From a virus: a stretch of DNA of 43,945 nt. The position numbers and the translations under genes were made by a program. Under the pieces are notes generated by a model. It did no database searches and was not told the DNA's origin. It saw nothing but the letters and a program-made list of their open reading frames with translations. Every line of letters begins with the position of its first letter. Position 1 is the stretch's first letter. The stretch lies in IMG/VR virus record IMGVR_UViG_3300023174_000287, positions 1 through 43,945 of that record. One strand, given 5' to 3'. This document shows positions 1 through 7,010 of this stretch, one piece after another.

Positions 1-57
1 GAAAGAGATGGAGATAATGGTCATTCTTCATTCACGAACGAAATTTTATTAGCATAA
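1..57 (+). CDS. C-terminal end of an upstream gene (partial)
   Basis: Frame 1 is open from the window edge and ends with TAA at 55-57. It encodes 18 residues ending ...FTNEILLA. The next gene's ATG begins at base 58 with no gap, the tight packing seen elsewhere in this operon. Too little is visible to assign a product. From its position upstream of head-tail connection genes it could be a capsid gene or another sugar gene, but that is only positional inference. Confidence 0.5.
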   Translation, partial: ERDGDNGHSSFTNEILLA

Positions 58-924
58 ATGAAAACTGTAATTTTTTTTCTTCAAGGTGGGATTGGCAAAC
101 ACATAGCTGCAACTGCGGTCGTTGAAAACATAAATAAAAATTACCCAGACAGAAAATTAATAGTAATATGTCCATATCCAGAAGTTTTCCTTAATAATCC
201 TTTTGTATATAGAGTATATAGATCAAATACCGCACAATATTTTCATGAAGATTTTATTAAAGACAAGGACGCTGTATTTTTAGGAAACGAAGTATATCAA
301 GCTAATGAATATGTTACTCAAAATAAACATCTTATTGAGTCTTGGTGCAATATGTTTAATTTCAAATATACAAATGAAAATCCTAGATTATTTTTAAATG
401 ACGCAGAAATGATTGATGCTGCTAAAAAATATAACAGAAATAAACCTATTTTAGTATTACAAACAAATGGTGGAGGAGAAGGATCTGGATATAGTTGGTC
501 AAGAGATCTTCCACCATTTTTGGCTCAAGATATAATTAATAGTTTAAAAGATAAATATCATATCTATCATTTATCAAGGCCAGATCAGCAAAGCTATGAA
601 AACGTTGAAAAAATTAACTTAAATTGGCGTGAAGTTTTTGCTCTTTTAATGTTAAGTCAAAAAAGGTTGTTGATAGATTCATTTGCTCAACATGCTTGCG
701 CAGCCTTAATGCTTCCTTCTGTCGTATGTTGGATAGGCACATCTCCAGATAAATTAGGATATAATATACATCAAAATATAAGAGCAAAAGATAGCGCCAA
801 TATATTTACTCATAATATAGATGGAATTATATTAGAAAAAGAATTTGTTGGTATACCTCATCAGTGTAATTATAAATTAGATAAAGCTTTCGATAAGCAA
901 GAAATCCTATCATATTTACTTTAA
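58..924 (+). CDS. GT9-like (heptosyltransferase family) glycosyltransferase
   Basis: The 288-residue product looks like a compact GT-B enzyme of the ADP-heptose:LPS heptosyltransferase family (GT9). The N-terminal Rossmann half opens with a hydrophobic strand and the glycine turn GGIGKH (residues 10-15) that binds the donor sugar nucleotide. The C-terminal half has the family's late pattern, a 'DSFAQHACAALMLPSVVCWIG'-like stretch around residues 206-226, where GT9 enzymes hold the DSxxxH donor-binding motif. It is complete but shorter than cellular heptosyltransferases (about 320-350 residues). It lies directly between an upstream gene (zero gap) and the head-tail connection genes, so it should be expressed with structural genes. 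It could glycosylate a virion protein or modify host LPS. No Shine-Dalgarno sequence precedes the ATG. Substrate unknown. Confidence 0.7.
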   Translation: MKTVIFFLQGGIGKHIAATAVVENINKNYPDRKLIVICPYPEVFLNNPFVYRVYRSNTAQYFHEDFIKDKDAVFLGNEVYQANEYVTQNKHLIESWCNMFNFKYTNENPRLFLNDAEMIDAAKKYNRNKPILVLQTNGGGEGSGYSWSRDLPPFLAQDIINSLKDKYHIYHLSRPDQQSYENVEKINLNWREVFALLMLSQKRLLIDSFAQHACAALMLPSVVCWIGTSPDKLGYNIHQNIRAKDSANIFTHNIDGIILEKEFVGIPHQCNYKLDKAFDKQEILSYLL

Positions 925-941
925 AATTTAAATAATTTAAA

Positions 942-948
942 GTGTAAT
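942..948 (+). promoter_or_regulatory. GTGTAAT element upstream of the 956 gene
   Basis: GTGTAA followed by T, ending 8 bases before the ATG at 956, in a 31-base gap that is otherwise almost pure A/T. It is one of seven copies of GTGTAA(T/A) placed just upstream of mostly structural genes. Proposed as a phage-specific promoter core. Recurrence and position are the only evidence. Confidence 0.35.
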
Positions 949-955
949 TTAGGGT

Positions 956-1462
956 ATGATAATAAATACCGTGACCTCTATTGCCCAAGAGATTTATGAA
1001 GAAATGGGCGAACCAGACGATTTTAGCATTGCGGCTATAGCTGCATGGGTTAGACGAAATATTGGTGGTTTAAATAATTCATTAAATGCTTCTTTTTCTA
1101 TAGATAGTCAGACTCTAGAAATTACCCCAAATCTTACAGATACTGAAAAATACATATTTAAAAAAATGTATTCTATTTATTTTTTTGATATCAAAATTAA
1201 AAGCACAGGTAGTTTGGCTATAAATGACTATGTTTCTATTAAAGACGACATTGGAAGCGTGCAAAAATTAAATAAAAATGAAGTACTCAAAAACTTTTAT
1301 AACATTAGACAGCAAGAATATAAAGAGCTTAAAGATTCAATATATAAATATAGCCTAAATGCAAGCTCTCCTTTGCAAGTCGCAGGAGATGATACCATTC
1401 CTGGTTCGTATAGATCAGAAAGAGATGCGTTGTATTATATTAGATCAATATATAATGCATAA
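956..1462 (+). CDS. Probable head-tail connector or adaptor protein
   Basis: The 168-residue product has no motif I can name with certainty. It begins with a helical segment rich in acidic residues and continues with a helix carrying AAIAAWVRRNIGG (about residues 27-39). Length, mostly helical composition, and position before the other connector genes and the tail tube gene fit the head-tail adaptor class (lambda gpW/HK97 gp6-like position). The ATG at 956 has AGGG immediately before it, too close to be a normal ribosome site, so initiation may be leaderless from the GTGTAAT element. The next gene starts five bases after its stop. The assignment rests on gene order. Confidence 0.45.
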   Translation: MIINTVTSIAQEIYEEMGEPDDFSIAAIAAWVRRNIGGLNNSLNASFSIDSQTLEITPNLTDTEKYIFKKMYSIYFFDIKIKSTGSLAINDYVSIKDDIGSVQKLNKNEVLKNFYNIRQQEYKELKDSIYKYSLNASSPLQVAGDDTIPGSYRSERDALYYIRSIYNA

Positions 1463-1467
1463 TAATC

Positions 1468-1908
1468 ATGAGCTTCATAAGTTCAGAAATAGCTACGAGT
1501 TTCTCTAAAGATTATGATGATTTTTTTGTATATTTTTCAAGACCATTCATAGTTCACAAAGAACCAATTAAAGTATTAGAAAGCGTTCAAAGTCCCACCA
1601 TGTATGGTTATGGATCAAGTTCAGATTCAGCAAATTATACATATATACCAGTAAACGCTGTATTTAATGGCAGAATATATTATAATAATTCGAGAGATAC
1701 AGATGCAGTTAATAGTGATTTAAAATTAGTATTTGCTCGTGGAGATGTTACTTTAAAAGTTAAACAAGATGCAAGAGATTATATTGCAAATGGTAAAACT
1801 ATCAAACTTGAATTTGATGGAAAAACTTGGAATGTTATTACAGAAGATGTTATTAAAAAATATCTTAATAATACATATTATGTATATGGATTGGAGCAAA
1901 CGAAATAA
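1468..1908 (+). CDS. Probable head-tail connection protein (stopper-like position)
   Basis: The 146-residue product is rich in beta-prone segments: tyrosine- and serine-rich N-terminal third, a 'VNAVFNGRIYYNN' strand region around residues 63-75, and a 'IKLEFDGKTWNVITEDVI' region near 112-129 resembling the end of a small beta-barrel. Small beta-barrel proteins at this position commonly act as head-closure or stopper proteins in siphoviruses. No enzymatic motif is seen. No Shine-Dalgarno sequence precedes ATG 1468. Its stop at 1906-1908 is followed after one base by the next gene's ATG at 1910. Function inferred from order and composition only. Confidence 0.4.
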   Translation: MSFISSEIATSFSKDYDDFFVYFSRPFIVHKEPIKVLESVQSPTMYGYGSSSDSANYTYIPVNAVFNGRIYYNNSRDTDAVNSDLKLVFARGDVTLKVKQDARDYIANGKTIKLEFDGKTWNVITEDVIKKYLNNTYYVYGLEQTK

Positions 1909-1909
1909 T

Positions 1910-2500
1910 ATGGCTACTAAGATTAATTTTAAACAAATTAAAGAAGAAGTCGCTGGCTCATATGAACAAGCTTTAAAAAGAGAAGCTCTTATATTTGCTG
2001 AAGAAATTTTAAAAGAAAATCTAGATCAATATATAAATGAAATAGAAGACCATCCAGTATCAAAAGAATTAAACGATGGACCAGATGCAGAAAATATTAG
2101 CTCAACTTTAAATGGAAAAGAAAATCTTTTTGCATTTATTGGGTTTGATAGTGAAGATAAACCAGTAGAAGATTTAACAGACTTAATAAAACAAAATACA
2201 TTTTTAAATAAAAAATCAACTTTTGATAAAAAAACTTTTGAATTAAAATTCAATGTATTTACTCCTTCTTTAGATGAAATTAAAAGCTCAACACCATTAC
2301 CATTCGAAAGAGGTAGAAGTTGGGTTAAGGGAATCGAAGATGGTATTTCTGGATTTGGTTATTATGTTTATGGATTAGTTTTCCCAGCTAGTAGATCTGG
2401 TAGAGGAATTCAATCTAAAAATAAGGTTAGAGTTGCTGCTTATAGACCAGTAAAATATATGACAGAGCTTTATGGTAAATTTATAAAAAACTTAAAATAA
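1910..2500 (+). CDS. Probable neck/tail-completion protein
   Basis: The frame is open further upstream (to 1769), but the likely start is ATG 1910. It sits one base after the preceding stop, has GGAG at 1893-1896, and avoids a 140-base overlap in which the extra N-terminus would be low-complexity antisense-like sequence. The 196-residue product starts with a long helical region (about residues 8-35) and ends with a basic, glycine-rich segment (GRGIQSKNKVRV...RPVKYM, around 165-185). A long N-terminal helix and basic C-terminal end recall HK97 gp10-type tail-completion proteins, but similarity is weak and the call is mainly positional. Confidence 0.4.
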   Translation: MATKINFKQIKEEVAGSYEQALKREALIFAEEILKENLDQYINEIEDHPVSKELNDGPDAENISSTLNGKENLFAFIGFDSEDKPVEDLTDLIKQNTFLNKKSTFDKKTFELKFNVFTPSLDEIKSSTPLPFERGRSWVKGIEDGISGFGYYVYGLVFPASRSGRGIQSKNKVRVAAYRPVKYMTELYGKFIKNLK

Positions 2501-2501
2501 A

Positions 2502-3371
2502 ATGATACCACAATTTGACAATATTTTAATGACTAGCACCTTACTTTGGTTAGATAATAAAATATTAACCAAGGGACAAGCTTATACTAATTTTCAAAGT
2601 ATGTTTTATCCTCTTCCAAATATGTATTATGGATACTATACATATGCTGCACCATTCAAACAAATGGTTATAGATTGTTCTATTTCTGGCGCAAATATTA
2701 TAAGTGGAGTTTATATTAATGGAGCATTTACGATTCCTGGTCAAAATGGCCTAACAGGGATAGACTCTTCTAATGGTCAGTTGTATTTTATATCTCCAGT
2801 TTCAAATCCTACAACAGCATTAAGTGGAAATTATGCTGTAAAAGATTTTAATATATACTTAACTAGTAAAACAGAAGAAAATTTATTATTTGAAACAGCC
2901 TATCAAATTAATCCCAAAACTTATCAAAATCCAACTGGTTTGCCTCTTGGAGCAGAAACATATCCTGTTATATATTTGAAATATCAAGGTGGCAAAAATA
3001 AACCTTTAGCTTTTGGAGGATATGATCAAACTATTGGTAATGTAAGAGCAATTATATTAGCAGACAGCGTATATAATTTAGATGCTGTAACAAGTATTTT
3101 AAGAGATACTAGTCGTCAATTAATACCATTAATATATCCAGATGAGATGCCATTTAATTCTTTAAATTCAGTTAAAGCATCAGATAATTGTTTTAATTAT
3201 CGAGAATTTACAGCTACAAAAGCCAATACTGACGATTATTTATATATTAATGAGGTAAATGTTACTAAAACAGACACTAGGCTACTTAATGCTACTAATA
3301 GCTTAAATAGAAATGTATACTCTGCTTTTGTTGATTTTGAGCTAATAAAGAATAGATACCCAAGACAATAA
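2502..3371 (+). CDS. Virion structural protein of the neck/tail region, unknown
   Basis: The 289-residue product starts one base after the preceding stop. It is rich in tyrosine, asparagine, glycine and proline, with few charges in its first half, typical of phage structural beta proteins. No catalytic motif, signal peptide or membrane segment is apparent. The C-terminal part (about 225-289) has regularly spaced threonine/asparagine strands ending in a basic NRYPRQ tail. It lies between the probable tail-completion protein and the major tail protein, so it may be a tail terminator or neck component. I do not recognise the family. Confidence 0.4.
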   Translation: MIPQFDNILMTSTLLWLDNKILTKGQAYTNFQSMFYPLPNMYYGYYTYAAPFKQMVIDCSISGANIISGVYINGAFTIPGQNGLTGIDSSNGQLYFISPVSNPTTALSGNYAVKDFNIYLTSKTEENLLFETAYQINPKTYQNPTGLPLGAETYPVIYLKYQGGKNKPLAFGGYDQTIGNVRAIILADSVYNLDAVTSILRDTSRQLIPLIYPDEMPFNSLNSVKASDNCFNYREFTATKANTDDYLYINEVNVTKTDTRLLNATNSLNRNVYSAFVDFELIKNRYPRQ

Positions 3372-3396
3372 AAAAATAGAAAAGTATAAAAAAACT

Positions 3397-3403
3397 GTGT
3401 AAT
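3397..3403 (+). promoter_or_regulatory. GTGTAAT element upstream of the tail tube gene
   Basis: GTGTAA followed by T, ending 25 bases before the ATG at 3428. A Shine-Dalgarno-like GGAG lies between it and the ATG, so this copy would give a normal leader. The flanking sequence is nearly all A/T, and no -35 hexamer is evident. Same motif as at 942, 4640, 6981 and 20995. Confidence 0.4.
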
Positions 3404-3427
3404 AAATAGAAACGGAGAAATACTAAT

Positions 3428-4579
3428 ATGCCTAGAAATAGAATAATTTATCAATCAGAAGCTGTTTATGCTGGACCCTCACCAGCAACTGGATTTCATT
3501 TTGGAACATTCACACCTGGAATCGGTGGAAATTCAAATGATATCAATAATGCAAGTAACCTAGTAAACCAGCTACAAAGAGTTCAAACTGCTAATTACAG
3601 TTTTAATGTTGCTCGCACAGATGTTAATCAACTTGGTCAACTCGCTGCAATTGATCGCGTAATTTTGACTAGTCCAACAGTTTCATTAGATTTTAGCTAT
3701 ATTTTAGCAGGTCTTACTAATGAAGCTGATTTAGGATTTACAGTGGTTTCTGGTAATTCAGATTCTAATATTTCTGCTATTTCTGGATTTCTCAATGGTA
3801 CTCAAGATGAAAGAAATTATTTTATCCGTACAGTACCAGAAGGTAATGATGCAGTAGGTTTTTCAGATCTATCATCTGGAAATAACGGAGTTATTGGAAT
3901 TGGTAATGGATTCATTTCATCTTATTCAACCGAAGGTTCAGTTGGTAATTTCCCAACAGCATCAATAAGTGTTGAAGGATTGAACATGAACTTCCAAAAA
4001 GGTTTAAGTGGAAATTTTGTTCCTGCGATTAATACTACTAATGGTTCAACTATAAATAATTTTTATACATTGCCATTCACAGTTCAAAATACTGCTATCG
4101 GTAGTGGAAACGCAATAAGTGCTCTTCGCCCAGGAGATATTACTTTAGATATTCAAGCTCAAACTGGTGTTGGTGGAGTAGATACAGCAACAATGAATAT
4201 TCAAAGTTACAATCTTAGCTTTGATTTAGGTCGTACTCCAATTGAAAGACTAGGTAATAGATTCGCGTTTTCAAGACCAATTGACTTCCCATTAGCAGTA
4301 AATCTAAGCGTTGACGCTCAAGTAACTGATATGGTAACTGGTAACCTAGCTGGCTTGGTTGCTGATGATAGCCTTAGATATAGTCCATCAGTCTTAATTA
4401 AGAGTCCAACAGATAAGAACTTGGTTATGGCTAAATTTGCACTCCGAGGTGCCAAATTAGTAAGTCAAGAATATAGTTCTGATATCGGTAGCAATAAAAC
4501 AGTTACCCTAAAATTCGAAACTCAAATTGGTGGACCTCAAGACTCAGGTAATGGATTGTTTATGAACGGACAGTTCTAA
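3428..4579 (+). CDS. Major tail (tube) protein
   Basis: The 383-residue product lies at the standard tube-protein position, upstream of the chaperone-position genes and the tape measure. It is the only gene here followed by a strong terminator, as expected for the most abundant tail protein. It is low in charge and rich in Gly, Asn, Ser and Thr. Two similar blocks are visible, one around residues 57-95 (SFNV...VSLDFSYIL) and one around 258-297 (IQSYNLSFDLGR...LSVDA). Each has a beta strand, a D-x(2-3)-R-like turn and a closing strand, suggesting two tube domains or a duplicated fold. The same blocks recur in the gene at 21010-21816. GGAG lies upstream of the ATG. No sheath or baseplate genes are seen, consistent with a siphovirus. 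Confidence 0.75.
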   Translation: MPRNRIIYQSEAVYAGPSPATGFHFGTFTPGIGGNSNDINNASNLVNQLQRVQTANYSFNVARTDVNQLGQLAAIDRVILTSPTVSLDFSYILAGLTNEADLGFTVVSGNSDSNISAISGFLNGTQDERNYFIRTVPEGNDAVGFSDLSSGNNGVIGIGNGFISSYSTEGSVGNFPTASISVEGLNMNFQKGLSGNFVPAINTTNGSTINNFYTLPFTVQNTAIGSGNAISALRPGDITLDIQAQTGVGGVDTATMNIQSYNLSFDLGRTPIERLGNRFAFSRPIDFPLAVNLSVDAQVTDMVTGNLAGLVADDSLRYSPSVLIKSPTDKNLVMAKFALRGAKLVSQEYSSDIGSNKTVTLKFETQIGGPQDSGNGLFMNGQF

Positions 4580-4603
4580 TAAATAATACATAAATTAAAT
4601 TAT

Positions 4604-4639
4604 AAAATAACCCTCACGTTCTCGTGGGGGTTATTTTTT
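4604..4639 (+). terminator. Rho-independent terminator after the tail tube gene
   Basis: A 15-base-pair stem (arms 4604-4618 and 4623-4637, one G-T wobble) closes a four-base loop TTCT. The GC-rich upper stem (CTCACG/CGTGGG) is followed by six T (4634-4639). It lies 25 bases after the major tail gene stop. The lower stem is A/T-rich and the left arm begins with four A, so termination could also work on the opposite strand. Confidence 0.85.
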
Positions 4640-4646
4640 GTGTAAT
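4640..4646 (+). promoter_or_regulatory. GTGTAAT element abutting the terminator
   Basis: GTGTAAT begins on the base right after the T-tract of the terminator, 38 bases before the ATG at 4684. A promoter here would restart transcription for the chaperone-position genes after tube-gene transcription ends. Confidence 0.4.
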
Positions 4647-4683
4647 TGAAGTTGGGTAAAGGGTTAGATAAAGGTAAAAGATT

Positions 4684-4908
4684 ATGGAAAACGATCCTAT
4701 AAAAGACATGACTCTTTTTCAGATAAAGAGGAAGATTACAAATATATACAAGAATTTCTTTTTTATTCTTGAAGATTTGGGCGATTCTGGTTATAATATA
4801 AATGATGAAACTTATCAAAAAATACGCAAAAGAGTCCTCGATAATGCCAATGACGCAGTAAGAGAGATAGAAGAAAACTTCAGTAAAATTAATATAACAC
4901 TCAAATGA
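4684..4908 (+). CDS. Small protein in the tail chaperone region, unknown
   Basis: The 74-residue product is highly charged and probably all helical, with an N-terminal helix around residues 9-32 and a C-terminal helix around 42-68. No known motif is seen. AAGG at 4672-4675, about eight bases upstream, supports ATG 4684. Its stop overlaps the next start as ATGA (4905-4908), indicating translational coupling. It is the first of four genes between tube protein and tape measure, where siphoviruses place tail assembly chaperones. It may assist tail assembly, but no sequence feature proves this. Confidence 0.6.
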   Translation: MENDPIKDMTLFQIKRKITNIYKNFFFILEDLGDSGYNINDETYQKIRKRVLDNANDAVREIEENFSKINITLK

Positions 4909-5180
4909 AAGCTAAAAAATTAAACTATAATTTTCCTATAAGTGAAATAATAGAAGGCAATCTTTCCACGCAAAGTATACAAAAAAGTTTAAAAGATAAC
5001 TTTGGAATTTTAAGCCCAAGTTTAACAACATTTAAGAATCCAAAATTTATTAAAAATTATCAAAACTGGGATGACAATAAAAAACATCAATTTATTAAAA
5101 CAATTGGCGGAGTTGTTTATTATGGTAAAATTAAAAACTACTTGCAAGAATTAATAGATAGTAATGGAGAAAAACTATGA
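4905..5180 (+). CDS. Small protein in the tail chaperone region, unknown
   Basis: The 91-residue basic product overlaps both neighbours by ATGA (4905-4908 and 5177-5180), so it should be translated by coupling. No Shine-Dalgarno sequence is visible before its ATG, fitting that view. The middle contains aromatic and lysine-rich sequence (NYQNWDDNKKHQF, about 48-60) and a short VVYYG strand. No family recognised. Confidence 0.6.
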   Translation: MKAKKLNYNFPISEIIEGNLSTQSIQKSLKDNFGILSPSLTTFKNPKFIKNYQNWDDNKKHQFIKTIGGVVYYGKIKNYLQELIDSNGEKL

Positions 5181-5935
5181 AAACAATGTTTGAATTTGAT
5201 ATATATCATGAAAAAGAAATAGACAAAGTAGAAGTATCTACTAATGAAAAAGGCGAAGAAGTAAAGACTACTTCTAAAGTTAAAACTACTGTTCCAGTCA
5301 AATTAGCTATTAAAAAACCAACAAGAAGTTTATTTGATGAGGCCGAATTATTTTATGGAGTTAGACTTTCAGAGGGTATTAAGGCTGGATTATTAACTCG
5401 CGCGTTATTAGCTAAAAGATTTAATAATGACGGAGGAGTTCTAAGCGATGAAGAGCAAAAAGAATACAACGAACTTTATCTTGAATTTTTCAATCTTCAA
5501 AGTGAATTTCAAAAATTATCTATAAAAGAAGAATCTATTCGCAATGATGAAGAAAAAGAAACTCTTAAAGCTGTTGTTATAAAAATGAATGATGCTAGAG
5601 AAAGATTGCAAAAATACGAGATGGCTCAAGCTAATCTTTTTGAACAAACCGCAGAAAATAGAGCAAGAAATAAAACTATTATGTGGTGGGTTCTTCAACT
5701 GAGTCTTATTCAAGGTGATGATAAAAAATTTAAAGAACTTTTTCAAGATGGAACTTACGAAGATAAGCTTAAAAGATACGATGAAATTGAAGAGTCTGAA
5801 TCTGATATAGAGAAAATCGCTATACAAAAACTTCTTTATTTAATTAGCTTTTGGTATATTGGTAGAGCAGCTTCTCAAGATGAATTCGAAAAACTTCTTG
5901 GAATGACGAAAAAAGAAGAAAAGACCAAGGAATAA
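5177..5935 (+). CDS. Probable tail assembly chaperone (first part)
   Basis: The 252-residue product has a beta-prone N-terminus (about 1-50), a long charged helical middle with coiled-coil character (about 85-160), and a helical domain with KTIMWWVLQLSLIQGDD and KLLYLISFWYIG segments (about 170-235). Position between tube and tape measure, acidic and helical character, and a second partner gene directly downstream match the chaperone pair (lambda G/T type). The start at 5177 has GGAG at 5166-5169. The stop TAA (5933-5935) is followed in the same frame by TGA and then by the TTG start of the next gene. A classical minus-one frameshift therefore cannot join the pair; only readthrough or reinitiation could. 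Confidence 0.5.
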   Translation: MKTMFEFDIYHEKEIDKVEVSTNEKGEEVKTTSKVKTTVPVKLAIKKPTRSLFDEAELFYGVRLSEGIKAGLLTRALLAKRFNNDGGVLSDEEQKEYNELYLEFFNLQSEFQKLSIKEESIRNDEEKETLKAVVIKMNDARERLQKYEMAQANLFEQTAENRARNKTIMWWVLQLSLIQGDDKKFKELFQDGTYEDKLKRYDEIEESESDIEKIAIQKLLYLISFWYIGRAASQDEFEKLLGMTKKEEKTKE

Positions 5936-5938
5936 TGA

Positions 5939-6949
5939 TTGGACACGATAAATAAAAATAAACTTAGGATTCTTTTTGTTGATATATTAAAAGGGTATTC
6001 AATAGCTTATTATAAAAATAATAAGTTATATTTCAAACATAACACAAGTCTTGATTCTGGTGACATTGATCACTTTAAAGAAGAATTTATCCAAAAAGCT
6101 AAAAAGAACGGTCTTCCAACAGAAGATCAAAAAGAAGAGTATATTATAAAAGAAAAACTCTGGTCAGTAGAAAAGAACGAAGAAATAAAAAAAATAAAAT
6201 CTTATATTTCTAATTTAAAACAAACCAAGTCTAAATTATTTAAAAATGATGATATTGCTAACATAAATAAACAAATTAATGAAGAAAACATAAAATTATT
6301 CGCGTTAGTTTCAGAAAGAAAAGAGTTATTAGGCTTTACTGTAGAAGACTATGCTAATAAAAAAATTAATGAATATTATATGTTTAATTGTTTATTTAAG
6401 GATAAAGATTTAAAATATAAATTCTTTTCTGAAGAGGAATTTGATGAATTAGAAAATAAAGATTTCTCTGAAGTTTTTGAAATATACAATAATATTAATA
6501 AAAGTTTTGTTGAAAATAATCTTAAAAAAATATCACTATCCACATACTATCTTAGTTTGTTTAATCTATCAGATGATAATCCGTATTATATGTATGGAAA
6601 GCCTATTGTTGATTTAACTTTCTATCAAATGGAAGTATTTGGTTATGCTAGATATTTTAAAAACGCATTATCTCAAGCGAAACATAGACCACCAGACGAA
6701 TATTATGAAGATCCAGATAAGCTTGTAGAATGGTTAGAAAGCAGTAAAAATGCAGAAGAAGTCTTAAGCAAAAATGAAGGGAATTCAAAGAAAACAGAAG
6801 GTGCAGTTGCTACCTCTATAGTGGGTGCAAATAAAGAAGATCTAGCAAAAATAGGTAAAGATGAAAATAGCATAAGTTTACATAAAGAAGCCGAGAAAAA
6901 AGGTGGAACTTTAACTATGGAAGATTTAATAAAAATGCATGGATCTTAG
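5939..6949 (+). CDS. Probable tail assembly chaperone partner, TTG start
   Basis: The 336-residue product begins with TTG 5939. AAGGA at 5927-5931 gives a seven-base spacing, and no in-frame ATG exists until about residue 148, well inside the folded part. An ATG at 5935 lies in another frame and stops after six codons. The N-terminus (residues 8-30) is a beta-rich motif, followed by a long charged helical region (about 55-115) and a domain with YYMYGKPIVDLTFYQMEVFGYARYF-like aromatic content (about 215-240). The C-terminal 70 residues are low complexity and lysine/glutamate-rich. It is in the same frame as the upstream gene across TAA-TGA. Sequence order suggests the second component of a chaperone pair acting on the tape measure. 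Confidence 0.5.
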   Translation: MDTINKNKLRILFVDILKGYSIAYYKNNKLYFKHNTSLDSGDIDHFKEEFIQKAKKNGLPTEDQKEEYIIKEKLWSVEKNEEIKKIKSYISNLKQTKSKLFKNDDIANINKQINEENIKLFALVSERKELLGFTVEDYANKKINEYYMFNCLFKDKDLKYKFFSEEEFDELENKDFSEVFEIYNNINKSFVENNLKKISLSTYYLSLFNLSDDNPYYMYGKPIVDLTFYQMEVFGYARYFKNALSQAKHRPPDEYYEDPDKLVEWLESSKNAEEVLSKNEGNSKKTEGAVATSIVGANKEDLAKIGKDENSISLHKEAEKKGGTLTMEDLIKMHGS

Positions 6950-6980
6950 TAGCGAATACTATCATAATTAATAATATTTC

Positions 6981-6987
6981 GTGTAAT
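6981..6987 (+). promoter_or_regulatory. GTGTAAT element upstream of the tape measure gene
   Basis: GTGTAA followed by T, ending 24 bases before the tape measure ATG at 7011, in a 61-base intergenic gap. It sits immediately before an inverted repeat containing the ribosome binding site. Fifth plus-strand copy of the motif, counting the one at 20995. Confidence 0.4.
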
Positions 6988-7005
6988 TCCTTACAGTAAA
7001 GGAAT
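6986..7005 (+). promoter_or_regulatory. Inverted repeat covering the tape measure ribosome binding site
   Basis: ATTCCTT (6986-6992) and AAGGAAT (6999-7005) are perfect inverted repeats around a six-base loop. The right arm contains the Shine-Dalgarno sequence AAGGA, seven bases before ATG 7011. If the hairpin forms it would mask that site and lower tape measure translation, useful for a protein needed in few copies. The stem is short and A/T-rich, so stability is uncertain. Confidence 0.4.
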
Positions 7006-7010
7006 AAGGT

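Noticed and set aside
1769-2500. A longer reading frame starting at ATG 1769
   Set aside because: The first 47 codons overlap the previous gene completely and read as low-complexity sequence. ATG 1910 is one base after the previous stop and has GGAG upstream.
5516-5827. Antisense reading frame of 103 codons
   Set aside because: It lies within the chaperone gene on the opposite strand, is rich in Phe/Ile/Ser from A/T-rich reverse complement, and has no signal. Similar antisense frames at 9359-9637, 11141-11431, 37181-37495 and 39678-39914 were rejected for the same reason.
5177-6949. Programmed minus-one frameshift joining the tail chaperone pair
   Set aside because: Both genes are in the same frame and are separated by TAA then TGA, so slippage into another frame would not reach the second gene.
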